Shown: in pieces, positions 10,110-20,513 of the stretch
How positions within the stretch are numbered: the stretch's first letter is position 1
Layout: each line of letters opens with the position of its first letter
Source of the DNA: Kalmanozyma brasiliensis GHG001
Taxonomy: Eukaryota; Basidiomycota; Ustilaginomycetes; Ustilaginales
Direction: 5' to 3'
Assembly: GCF_000497045.1 (NCBI RefSeq)
Contig: NW_015961981.1
Coordinates: 808,401 to 872,400 of the forward strand
Length of the DNA: 64,000 nucleotides
The notes under the pieces: model-generated
The model's database searches: none
Seen by the model: only the letters and a program-made list of their open reading frames with translations
What the model was told of the DNA's origin: nothing
Translations under genes and position numbers: made by a program

Positions 10110-11513
10110 ATGATGATGTCGCCTGCTCTCAGCCGTCATCATCACTCCAGCTTCTCCGCTGCTCCGTCTTCTAGTCGCGCCGCTGCCTCCTCCCGCTCCT
10201 CTCTCCTTGACACCAAGACGACTGCCTCTCCGGGCAAGCCCTCCCCACGAACATGTGCCGTTGATGTCGCCGTCAAGCAGCTCGGCCTCGGAGAGAACAT
10301 CGTCGTTGCGTCTTCCTCAAGCCGTCCGCTTCAGCCTATCGACACCAATATCAGCAAGACCGCTCGTCAACAGGCCTCATCATCTCGTGCGCAGACTCCA
10401 TCTTCATCCCCAAAGCTGGGCGGGAGGTCCTCGCCATCCAAAAAGACTCGCTCGCCATCGAGCAAAGACATCTCCGCCGGTGTCCGCTCCGCTGCAAAGG
10501 CAAGCAAGGTCGGTTCCATCTTTAGCTCCTCCGCATCGGTCACGCTCAAAGGCGAGCGCATCAGCGTCAAGGTGCCTCAGCGGCTCCCGACTCCTCGCTT
10601 GAAGCCCAACTCGTCCCCTTACGAGGATCTGTCCGCGCACCTCTCCCGCCACCACTTCTTCACCGAGGCTCACGATGCGGATCGCCACTCGATCACACCG
10701 GACTTCTTCCTCGAGACCTACCTCGAAACCGCACGTCTTGGCAAGTGCAGTCTGTACCATCAGACCGAGAGCTTCCTCAACGCGAACAAAGCCTTCATAA
10801 TGACCAAGGAGATTCCCGGTCAGCCTCTGCCCGAGACAGTTCCGCTCGATGTCACCGAGTGGCTCGACTCGCTTCAGCGTCCGCCCACGCACCTTCTTGC
10901 CGTGCACTCGGACAACGAGGCTGCGACGCTGTACGCCGTGCATGGGCCAGTGCTTGCGCTGCAATGCGTCTCCATCCCCTTCTTTCCCGCATCCAAGGAG
11001 ACGCAGGAGAACGGCATCACGACCAAGCACATGCCCACGCTCGCCCTCCGTGTGCCCTCCGTCCAGCACTTCAACACGATCCTCCGCTGGTTCTACTCTC
11101 AGTCCACCATCTCGCTCCTCCACGAACTGCTGCCACTCAAGCACATCCTCACCTACCTCACCAAGCGCAGTCTCGCCCACCGCAACGCTGATGCCGCGCC
11201 CGTCGACATCGCTCGACTCTCCCAGGTCGACTTGGTCGAAGCCATGTCCACCCTCTCCACCAAGGCTTTCTTGGGGCGACTGCAGACCATCCAGGCCGTG
11301 TGGAAGAACGGCGTCGCGCTCGGCATCGTCTCGTCCAACTTCTGGTCCGCACTGGACAACGCGTGGAACCTCATCATTGCCGGCATGATCGCGAGCTCCA
11401 AACGCAAGGCTCAGATTCACAAGGTCGTCGCTAGCGTCGTCTCAGGGGATGCTGTGGCGACGGCAAAGGCCAACGAGCTGACGCAACAGCTTCAGTCGAC
11501 CAAGCTCGAGTAG
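10110..11513 (+). CDS. clp1: Clp1-like (clampless) developmental regulator
   Basis: Single exon of 467 residues. The start is chosen at the first of three consecutive ATG codons (MMMSPALSRHHH); the frame extends upstream only with a TTG. The first 170 residues are Ser/Pro/Lys-rich and probably disordered. The rest is a compact conserved region beginning PYEDLSAHLSRHHFFTEA and including PDFFLETYLETARLGKC, THLLAVHSDNEAATLYAVHG and FNTILRWFYSQSTISLL. No enzyme motif is seen. I identify it as the Clp1 family, required in Coprinopsis for clamp cells and in Ustilago for proliferation of the dikaryotic filament in the plant. The identification rests on recollection of the family and on nearby ubi1, not on a database search. 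Long upstream DNA suits a tightly controlled gene. It converges with REI1, with 130 bp between stops. Confidence 0.7.
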   Translation: MMMSPALSRHHHSSFSAAPSSSRAAASSRSSLLDTKTTASPGKPSPRTCAVDVAVKQLGLGENIVVASSSSRPLQPIDTNISKTARQQASSSRAQTPSSSPKLGGRSSPSKKTRSPSSKDISAGVRSAAKASKVGSIFSSSASVTLKGERISVKVPQRLPTPRLKPNSSPYEDLSAHLSRHHFFTEAHDADRHSITPDFFLETYLETARLGKCSLYHQTESFLNANKAFIMTKEIPGQPLPETVPLDVTEWLDSLQRPPTHLLAVHSDNEAATLYAVHGPVLALQCVSIPFFPASKETQENGITTKHMPTLALRVPSVQHFNTILRWFYSQSTISLLHELLPLKHILTYLTKRSLAHRNADAAPVDIARLSQVDLVEAMSTLSTKAFLGRLQTIQAVWKNGVALGIVSSNFWSALDNAWNLIIAGMIASSKRKAQIHKVVASVVSGDAVATAKANELTQQLQSTKLE

Positions 11514-11643
11514 TTTTCTCTTGCACATGTACTCATACCAATCTCACTCAACACTTTCAACTCCAGTTCGTCTGAGTCACACAACGCTTTTTGAGATCAA
11601 CGAGTAAATTGCAATGCTTGAACGACACCAAGCAACCGCGCAA

Positions 11644-13122
11644 CTACTGCAACAGCGGATCGCGGAAGTGCTTCTGGTTGTTGTTCCTGAACCCGATGCG
11701 GGTCTTGTACTGCTCGCGCTTGTTCCTGTCTCTGAACTCGGTGATGTGCTTCTTTGCCTCTCGTGCTTCGCCCCTGTTCCTAGCCTTGATGACTTGACCG
11801 TGGCGACCGGTGACGAGGGTGCCGTCACCGTCGTGGTGGCCCATACCGCTCTCTGCGATGAGACGGCGTGCGAGGGCGCCACCGCCGCCGTAGCGACGCG
11901 AAAGGTCTTCGTCGGCACGGGACGAATTGAGCGGTGTCTCGCGCAGCGACTGGGCGTAGTATCGTCGGAGGGAGCGATGACCCAATCGAGCACCAGAGGG
12001 AAGAACCAGCTCGAGCTCCGAATCACCATACCTGATCTGGTCGTCCTTCTCCTCCTCTTCTCCAGACTTCTTGGTGGTAAGATCCAGCACCTGTCCTTCC
12101 CCATCCACCTCCATCTCCTCTTCCTCTTCCGCGTCCGCATCCTCCCACTCCTCATCCTCCTCCGCAGGGTACGAGCTGGTGAAGTCATAGAAATCGCCCA
12201 ACTCCAACTGATCCTCCGGATCGGAATACGCGATCTTGCAATGGTACTTGTCCAACATGTGATTTCGCACACTCTCCGTGTTGTGGAAACCCTTACCGCG
12301 CCCATTGCAGTACAGGCAGATGTTGCCGATGCTGACCTTGTCTGCGAGGTACGAGACGAGCCCGGGAAGATCGACGATGTACTCCGAATCCGGGATGAAG
12401 AATCCATGTGCCTTGGACATGTGTGCCAGGTTGTCTTTGAGTTCGCCGAACCCGGATTTGGGGCAGAAGATGCATTCGTGTTCCACGTCGATTCTGCGGG
12501 AGGAGGCGACTTTGGCGTCGACAGCGGCTTGGATTTGCTCCTCGCTTGCGTCTTCGCTGACCATGAGCGTGTCGCGGGCGTTCTTCTTCTTCTCCTCGGC
12601 GACAATAGCTGCGTCTGTGGTCGAGCGTGTTAGCGCTGGCGCTTCCGCGGTCGGCTTGGGTACACGGAACACCAGCGGCACCTCCTCCTTCCCGTCCTCT
12701 GATGGCGCGATTTCGCTAGCTTCAGTGTTGGCGGCAGCTTGCCTCCTCGACAACCTCGCTTCGTTCTCCTTGTGCTTCTTACTCTCCAGATGCGCACGGA
12801 AGGCGTTCTGACTGGCAAACTTCTTATCGCACGCCTCGCAGCGATCGGGCACGGTCGCCGTCTGCGCCTCTTGCACCAACGCTGCTCGTCGCTCCAGAAT
12901 CTTGGCGTTGAACACGTCCGCTTTGACGGGTGGGAGGTTGGCTACTCGACGCTTCATGTTGTAGCGGTGCAGGTCGGAGCGGTAGTGCGTGCGCTGGTCT
13001 TCCGGGTTCGGGAATGCAATGCTGCACGAGAGGCAGGTGAAGAGCGGTGTGTCATCGTCGTACTGCTCGTACTGTGGGGCGGTGGACGGCTCGCTGCTGG
13101 AAGATCCGACTAGGGTCGCCAT
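11644..13122 (-). CDS. REI1: REI1-type cytoplasmic 60S subunit biogenesis factor
   Basis: Single exon of 492 residues. Four C2H2-type zinc-finger segments are visible. They are CLSCSIAFPNPEDQRTHYRS near the N-terminus, CEACDKKFASQNAFRAHLES, CIFCPKSGFGELKDNLAHMS, and CLYCNGRGKGFHNTESVRNH followed by MLDKYHCKIAY. This order and the GRGKGF finger match Rei1. In yeast Rei1 binds late cytoplasmic pre-60S particles and helps recycle the export factors Arx1 and Alb1. An acidic stretch follows (EEDEEWEDADAEEEEEMEVD). The basic C-terminus (EFRDRNKREQYKTRIGFRNN) matches the segment that in yeast probes the peptide exit tunnel. It shares its upstream region with the divergent ubiquitin-L40 gene, whose L40 moiety belongs to the same subunit. 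Confidence 0.92.
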   Translation of the reverse strand: MATLVGSSSSEPSTAPQYEQYDDDTPLFTCLSCSIAFPNPEDQRTHYRSDLHRYNMKRRVANLPPVKADVFNAKILERRAALVQEAQTATVPDRCEACDKKFASQNAFRAHLESKKHKENEARLSRRQAAANTEASEIAPSEDGKEEVPLVFRVPKPTAEAPALTRSTTDAAIVAEEKKKNARDTLMVSEDASEEQIQAAVDAKVASSRRIDVEHECIFCPKSGFGELKDNLAHMSKAHGFFIPDSEYIVDLPGLVSYLADKVSIGNICLYCNGRGKGFHNTESVRNHMLDKYHCKIAYSDPEDQLELGDFYDFTSSYPAEEDEEWEDADAEEEEEMEVDGEGQVLDLTTKKSGEEEEKDDQIRYGDSELELVLPSGARLGHRSLRRYYAQSLRETPLNSSRADEDLSRRYGGGGALARRLIAESGMGHHDGDGTLVTGRHGQVIKARNRGEAREAKKHITEFRDRNKREQYKTRIGFRNNNQKHFRDPLLQ

Positions 13123-14336
13123 GGTGAAAGGATCTTGTGAGGTTCGTTGCTGGGGATGGTCGATGCGCTTGCTGACGTTTGCAGCGACGATGTGATTTGA
13201 TATGATGTGGCGCGCGAATGTCTGGGTAGCACCTGGGCGTGTGTGGCAAGAGGAGAAGGCAAAGCAGAGACGACTTGGTGCTCATAGATACGCACATGCA
13301 GGGTCAATGACAAGGCTCAGCAGGCTCAGCTGCTCTTGCCGAAAATTTCCAGGCTGCTGAGTCGCTTGCCACTAAAGTTTCGTGCGCCGGGTGGAGGCGA
13401 AGCGTGATTTTTGCGCCTAAAATCCGAATGTTAGCCGATCCACTTCACCCGATAGAGTGCTTCGGGGAGATTCACTTTCTCGATATCTAGGTTGGAGCAG
13501 GCGATGGCCTAACATCTCTCGCTTTAGAATTTAGGCGCGAGGTCAACCTCGGCCGAGGCTGTATAGTTCTGACAACTCGCTTCTCTTAGATGTCACAGAT
13601 CACTTTCGCGCCTTAAGAATGCTCATGGCGCTCGAAAAGCGCCTCTCAGATGCGTTCGTGCCTTTCAGTTGCTGAAGACATAGGAGGCACAATGGTGATG
13701 GGCAGCCTGCGATGGATACGACCTGATGAAAGAGCATGAACAAACGATGTGCCGAAATTGCATCACGTGCGCGTCTCATTGACTGGTCTGGAGGCCCAAT
13801 TTCGAATTTGGCTGAGTTCGTGCCTGTCGGCTCAGATAGTGGATCTGCAGGCTCGAAATTCCACTGAGCTCGAGAGACTGCTGAGCAAGCCTGTGGCCAA
13901 AATTCCGGCTGCGCAGCGCAGTCCGCTGGTTCGAGGTCTGCGCAAGTCGAGAGCTCCAATTGATTGCAGCTAAGCCAAACGCTTCTTGACAACGATCTCC
14001 GTCATCGTCCACCACATTAGATCCATCCAACAAGGTAAGCTCATACAACGGCGCTCTCGACAGCAGCACAAGACGAAGACTACCCGACATATCAGCACCA
14101 GCAGCGCTTCCGGCCCGCATTGCGCTTTGGAACGACTTTGCTACGGCCTAAATCGACAATCTGAGCACTCTTGACGACACAGCAGTCAGCATAGTATTCC
14201 TTATCACCTTTCGACATCGTATTGTGCTGCATCGAGTCGCATTCGTTCTCAATCCTCCACGACCACTTGCTGATTCGATCCGCACCACCGTCTGCACATC
14301 AATCAAACTTGCAACAACCGCATCCCACCTCTACAG
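13123..14336. other. Divergent intergenic region REI1/ubi1
   Basis: These 1.2 kb contain no supported gene. They hold three copies of a motif reading GCGCCTWAA, at 13411-13423, 13529-13540 (inverted) and 13605-13620, with AT-rich flanks. Both neighbours contribute to the large ribosomal subunit, so a shared regulatory region is plausible. Confidence 0.6.
13411..13620. promoter_or_regulatory. Cluster of three GCGCCT(A/T)AA motifs
   Basis: The copies read TTGCGCCTAAAAT (13411-13423), TCGCGCCTAAAT on the minus strand (13529-13540) and TTCGCGCCTTAAGAAT (13605-13620). Three close matches in 210 bp between REI1 and ubi1 suggest binding sites. The TTTCGCGC core of the last copy also resembles E2F/MBF-type sites. 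The function is inferred. Confidence 0.4.
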
Positions 14337-15404
<1,068 letters not shown>

Positions 15405-15430
15405 TCGGTACGCTCCGAGTTGCTTTCCTT

Positions 15431-15445
15431 CACACACACACACAC
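15431..15445 (+). promoter_or_regulatory. CA repeat in ubi1 3' UTR (candidate mRNA zipcode)
   Basis: An uninterrupted CA dinucleotide run begins 27 nt after the ubi1 stop codon. In Ustilago maydis the ubi1 mRNA is a cargo of the RNA-binding protein Rrm4, and a CA-rich 3' UTR element is reported as its zipcode (recalled knowledge). The position and sequence here fit. Confidence 0.55.
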
Positions 15446-15678
15446 CATTATCGCACGTTTTCGCAGTCTCGTTTTCTCTCAGAATGTAGGCTCGTCGTAC
15501 TGGACGACCGTTTCGACGGTTGGTCAGTTGTTCCACCAAAATCACACACCTTTTCTTGGTTTCCCTCACTCGACTGTGCGGCCTGCGTGATGCTTGACGC
15601 TATGACTCTCTGCGTTCGAGTTCGAGACTCGCGAGTGACGTGCGTGTAATGCGAAGACATTGAGAAAGAGAGCTGAAG

Positions 15679-16317
15679 TTACAGCGGTATGCTGTGCACC
15701 CTCTTCCATTCCTCCGGCCGTCCTGTGCAATCCCACACCTCGACACTGCCAAACGTGACCTCTTTAAAACCCTTGAACTCTACACTTTCGCCCTTGGTCC
15801 TGAACACACCCTGTTCTCGCAGCCCATCGATCTGTTCCTGCGCTTGTTTGACGGTGAGGTCGGCATAGAGCAGGGAGATGTGGGGGAAGAACTCCTCTTT
15901 CTCCTTTGCGGATGGTGGGGGTGGGAAATGCTTGTCGACTGTCCTGTTTGCGATGCTGTTGAGCCCCTTTAGCGCGAGTGTGGGTTGAAGGGCGAGGAGG
16001 ATGCATTGGAAGTAGCGGCCTTTGGTTGTGACGTCTTTGAATGGCACCGTCAACCCTCTTGCACCGTGAAGCTTGCGCCACTCGTCCACGGCTCCTTCTG
16101 TCACGGTGCGCAGCTCGTCGGCGGGGATGGTGCGATCGCCAAGGGCAGAAACGAGCGTCGCGTGCGTACTGAACTCCCCCGAGCAACCGGGATTGGCAGC
16201 GCGCAAGTCGCACATCACGCCCCGAATCGCATCGTTCAACTCCAGCTGCGAAGCGGAGGAGGAGGGGACCAACCACAAACACAGCCCTGAGAACTTGTCC
16301 ATCGCCATCGTCGGCAT
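15679..16317 (-). CDS. CPD1: Cyclic phosphodiesterase (2H phosphoesterase family)
   Basis: One coding exon of 212 residues. The two catalytic H-x-T/S motifs of the 2H phosphoesterase superfamily are H52-A-T54 (FSTHATLVS) and H146-I-S148 (FFPHISLLY). In yeast and plants Cpd1 opens ADP-ribose 1'',2''-cyclic phosphate, a by-product of tRNA splicing. Length and motif spacing fit this family. Three in-frame ATGs (codons 1, 4 and 6) lie close together; MDKFSGLCLWLVP is the conserved beginning, so initiation could be at any of them. A likely 71-nt intron in the 5' leader (16319-16389, GTAAGT donor) lies immediately upstream together with an upstream ATG at 16393. It converges with ubi1. Confidence 0.85.
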   Translation of the reverse strand: MPTMAMDKFSGLCLWLVPSSSASQLELNDAIRGVMCDLRAANPGCSGEFSTHATLVSALGDRTIPADELRTVTEGAVDEWRKLHGARGLTVPFKDVTTKGRYFQCILLALQPTLALKGLNSIANRTVDKHFPPPPSAKEKEEFFPHISLLYADLTVKQAQEQIDGLREQGVFRTKGESVEFKGFKEVTFGSVEVWDCTGRPEEWKRVHSIPL

Positions 16318-16665
16318 CCTTGCGTCAGCACGTGTCGAAGTAGGAAGCTATAGCGTGCAGCGTATTGTTGAAAGGGAAGACGGACTTACCCATGTCGTAG
16401 GAGAAGGTTGAGCTGAACCCTGGTCAGGAGGGCGAGGGAGAGGGCCCATGCATACGTGGGTTTGCCTCCACCGGCCTCTTGGCTGCGCGATCTGACACCC
16501 TAACCATTTTTTCCGCACTCGCTCAACCTCCTACCGCTCACGACGCAATGGCAACTTCCACACCGTTCAAAACTTTCAAAGCGGCTTGCACACGCACACG
16601 ACAAGAGCATATCGAAGCACAACACATATCAGTTGCAATGCACTATCAAGCGATCTAAAGCAAAC
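16318..16665. other. CPD1 leader/promoter and eEF1B-gamma 3' end
   Basis: These 348 bp lie between CPD1 and the downstream end of the eEF1B-gamma gene, both on the minus strand. They hold the CPD1 leader, with a candidate intron at 16319-16389 and an upstream ATG at 16393. I see no other feature. Confidence 0.6.
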
Positions 16666-18234
16666 CTACTTCATGATCTTACCATCGGCGAAGGCCTTAC
16701 CGTCAATGGTAGCCTCCCAAGCCATCATGTCCTCGAAGAACTTCTTGTCCTCGTCCTTGCTGAGGTCCAGGGGGGAGATGCTGTAGCTGTCCACATCGGG
16801 GGCGACCTCGAGGACAGACTTGGGGTCCTTGCCGCGGCAGATCATGACACCAGAGATCAAGTTGTTGTTGTTCTCGCCAAAGACACCGAGGGTGCCCATG
16901 GTGTACTTGCGCGAGGCCTCAAGACGGGCAAAGAAGCCGCCGATGAGGTTGTTGCTCTGGAACACAGCCTGGAGCTCGTCGTTGTACTTGTAGTCCAGCT
17001 TGACAACGGAGTATCCCTCCGAGTCGAAGTTCTTGAAGAACCAGGGGAGAGCGGTCTCGCGGGTCTCCTCGTTCGAGTAGGTGCGCTTCCACTCGTCCAG
17101 GTTGAAGGAGGACTTGGGCAGGTCGTCCAAGGGGTTCTTGGGCTTGGGAGCCGCCTTGGGCTCGTCGTCCTCGTCGTCCTTGGGAGCGGGGGCCGCCTTG
17201 GGCTTCTCGGCCTTGGGGGCAGGGGCAGCCTTGGGCTTCTCCTCCTTCTTGGGGGGAACGAACTTGGCGTTCTCCTCAGCAAGAGTGAGGTCCTTGAAGA
17301 TAGGGAGGACCTGGGGCTGACCAGTGATGGTCTTGAAGTAGCGCACGGTGTTAGGGTACTTGGAACGGAAGTTGACACCGGCGAGGCGTGCGAAGATCAT
17401 GGCGAGGTCCGAGCCGAGGGTGAGATCGGCGAGGGTGACACGGTGGCCAACGAGGAAGGTCTTGTTCTGCAGCTCCGACTCGACGAAGGCGAAAGCACGG
17501 TCGAGCTTCTCCCAAGCCGACTGCTCGAGGGCCTTGTTGTAAGGGATGCGGCCGATGGTGAGGAGGAGGATCTGGATACCGTTGTTGAGGATCTCCTCGT
17601 CGGCGAACGAGATCCACTGGTCGATCTGGGCGGCCGACTTGGCGTCGGTGCCGAGCAGCTTCGAGTTGTTGGAGAGGCCGGCGACTGCGCGATCAAAGAA
17701 AACCGAGACAGAGTCAGCTGAGTTGCTCGCGATGGAAGATCGCTAAAAGTGCCCGCTGCTTCGCTTTGCCTGCGTCCACCTGTCGCCTGTGTGACAGCAA
17801 CCAGAGGGTGCTTGCTGTTGGGAAGGTTCAGGGCATTATGCTGAAAGTAGTATCCTCGACATGGGTGATTCGGACAGGGATAACTGTAAAAGATAATCTC
17901 ATCATATAAACGAAGAGCGAGGCTGCTGGCGGTGGCTTGAAGGAAGGCGGTGGGGCAGGCGGAGCGAGGCTGAAGCGGCGCAGTTGTGTCGAAGAGAATA
18001 CATACCGTAACGAGCGATAGCCTTGCCCTCAATGAGGGTGAAGCCGTCGGTGCCCTTGAAAGCGGGGATTTTGCCGTAAGGGAAGAGGGCAAGGAACTCG
18101 GGCTTGCGGGTGTCGCCCCTCATGGCCTGGGTGTCGACGACCTCGAGCTCGAGGCCATTGTAGGCGGCGGCGCAAAGGGCGTGGTTGGTCTTGGGGTGGC
18201 CGACGTAGCCGTAGATCTGACCGATGGGAGCCAT
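16666..18234 (-). CDS. EEF1G: Translation elongation factor eEF1B gamma subunit
   Basis: Two exons (18234-18006 and 17684-16666) encode 415 residues, the same size as the yeast proteins. The 321-nt intron starts GTATGT and ends GCGCAG. The subunit scaffolds the GDP/GTP exchange complex for eEF1A. The domains are a glutathione-transferase-like N-terminal part (about 1-80), a GST C-terminal part (about 90-215), a linker repeating KPKAAPAPK (about 225-275), and the conserved eEF1G domain to the end (NPLDDLPKSSFNLDEWKRTY onward). The intron falls in codon 77, giving IARYVAGLSNN across the junction. Codon choice is strongly biased to C- and G-ending codons, as in ubi1 and PDI1, indicating high expression. 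Confidence 0.95.
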
Positions 18235-18812
18235 TTTGAGTGTTTATATGTGAGGAAAGGGGGGATGACGAATACGGGAGTGTATGTGGTGGGAAGACGA
18301 GAAGGGTGTTGAAGCTCCATGCCCTAGTCTCAACGTGGCCGGCGAGGGTCTGCGGTTGGCCAAAACTTCTGCGCTCGAGTGAATTTCTTCTTCTCAGTTG
18401 TCTTCTTCCAGATTCTATTTTTTTGGTGGGCCAGCCTTGCCACCGCTCCGCACGGTTCAAATTATTCACACAGCGAGAAATTTCTTCTCAGCAGGCAGGT
18501 CTTCTTGCCGAGCCTCTGCGTGTCACTTGCAGCTTTCATGTCACTTTGCGCTGGGAGCTGGTCACCAGATTGCGCCTCCTTCCGTGTTGCCCGCTTCTGA
18601 CCTACGTCGTTGTTACTTCTTCACGTCATGTTCTCACCAATGCTAACATCACAGACAAGAGACGAATGCTGAAAGCAACGATAACATCAGTGTGAGAACA
18701 ACGCATCGATGTTTGAGAAACGCCACGCCTTTGCAGTCGCGTCGAATGATGCCGTCCAGAATGAAGGCACGATTACGATAGGCAGTGACGTTTGTTAAAC
18801 TAGCATGCCAGC
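18235..18812. other. Intergenic region upstream of eEF1B-gamma
   Basis: These 578 bp hold the promoter and leader of eEF1B-gamma and the 3' end of PDI1, both minus strand. The region is moderately AT-rich with T-runs near 18380-18425. I see no coding feature. Confidence 0.55.
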
Positions 18813-20513
18813 TTAGAGCTCCTCGTGGTGGATGGCCTCGTCGTGGTGCGCGGCGTGCTCAGAGCCAGTCGCGTTGATGGGCTCGAGGTCCACAGACACC
18901 TTGTGCTTGCCGTTGAGCGCAATGAAATCAACAAAGCCCTCGAGCGATCGGTCACCGTTGAACTCGATCCAGTCCGAGCTGCCGGCAGCCTTGAACTTGA
19001 TGGTGGGGAAAGACTGCACCGAGAAGCCAGCAGTGGGCGGAATGTCGTTGGCAGTGGCATCCATCTTGGCAATCAGCACCTTGTCCTTGTGCGCCTTGTA
19101 CTTCTCGCCGAGCGTGTCGTAGGTGGGCGCAAGCTTCTTGCAGTGGCCGCACCAGGGGGCGTAGAACTCGACCAACATGTCCTTGCTGTCGTCGCCGATG
19201 ACAGCGTCGAACTCGTCAGCGACCAGCACGTGTACGGGACCGTCCTGGTCCTTGGGGATGGGCTCGGACTTGACCGAAGCCTTGAGCGAACCCGAGGTGT
19301 ACTGCTTGACAAAGTCGGTCACCTTGCCGACCAGGTCGCCAGAGAGATCCTCGAGCGGGTACTTGAGGTTCTGCTCAATGTCCTGAATCGCGAATGCGGG
19401 CCAGTCTTCGGACTGGATGTTGAGCGACTTGGCGTGGGCAGAGTACTTGTTACCGTCGATCCACACAAAGTTGAGCTTGCCCTTGTTGGCCTTGGCGAGC
19501 GCCTTGATCGAGTCGATGTTGGTCTGCAGGTCCTTGGACTCGGCGTCCGAGAAGAGGTAGGCCAGGGGCAGGCCCGTGTCGGCGTAGCTCATGAAGTTCT
19601 CGGCGCTGAGCTCATCCACGAGGGGAATCGACTCGGCCCTGAGGAAGGCTTCCAGAATCTCCTGGTCGTCGAACTTGGTGCTGTCCAACTTGACCTCGGG
19701 CTCGTCGAACTGACGGTACACGACGAAGGCAGGCGCCTTGACACCAGCCTTTTCGGCGACCGCGGCGTCGTGGGAGACACCGAACAAGTAGTTGTCGCGC
19801 AGACCGTTGGCAACAGCTTCGACGGCGGAGAGGCTGTCGTCGTCGGCAGCGTCGAGGTACGCAATGGCAACGACACGGTCCTTGCCCTTGAATTCAGCCC
19901 AGTTGTCGGCGGTGATGGTGGAAATAGCAGGGAGTGACTGCTTCTTCATGTACGAGACAATGCCGTCGGCCTTTCGGTTACCGTTGTACTCGGCAGACTG
20001 ACCGTTGCGGAAGACCTTGAGGGTGGGGAAGCCCTCGACATTGTGCTCAGCGCAGAGCTCGTTCTCCTCGGTGCAGTCGACCTTGGCGAGCTTGATCTTG
20101 TCAGCGAGCAGTTCAGTAGAGGCCTTTTCGTACTCGGGGGCGAGCTGCTTGCAGTGACCGCACCAAGGCGCGTAGAACTCGACGAGCATCAGAGGCTGTG
20201 AAGGAGGAACGCCACGGTGTGCAGGGCAGCATCATCGTCGGCGCGACAAAAGGGGCGAAAGCGGCGAAGCAGGAGAGAAAGTGATGACGAGGTCAGCGAT
20301 GATCGTTCCATAGCTAGAAGCGAAGCTCGAGACGACGGCGTCCGTCCATGGAGCTTGTAGCGGCGTGATCAAGGAACATACCTCTTTGGCAACGTGATCG
20401 GTAAAGTTAGCATGACCGAGGACAAGGACGTCGGACGATGACGAAGCCTCGGCGGACATGAAGGTGGCGGCGGTAGCCAGACCGGCCGCGATGGCGGAAC
20501 GAGTGAAACGCAT
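18813..20513 (-). CDS. PDI1: Protein disulfide isomerase
   Basis: Two exons (20513-20382 and 20195-18813) encode 504 residues; the 186-nt intron has a GTATGT donor and a CACAG acceptor in phase 0. The protein oxidises and isomerises disulfides in the ER lumen. A signal peptide is evident (MRFTRSAIAAGLATAATFMS, then AEA). Thioredoxin-like domains a and a' each have a WCGHC active site, with cysteines at 56/59 and 393/396, and flank two inactive domains b and b'. The C-terminus is HEEL, an HDEL-type ER-retention signal, preceded by a His/Glu-rich tail. Codon bias is high. A TGACGTGG element 310 bp upstream of the start could mediate the unfolded protein response. Confidence 0.96.

Noticed and set aside
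18825..19937. 370-codon open frame antisense to PDI1
   Set aside because: It lies opposite a highly biased coding exon and is Val/Leu-rich, typical of antisense reading of such codons. The same applies to 16633-17721 opposite eEF1B-gamma and 11420-10404 opposite the clp1-like gene.
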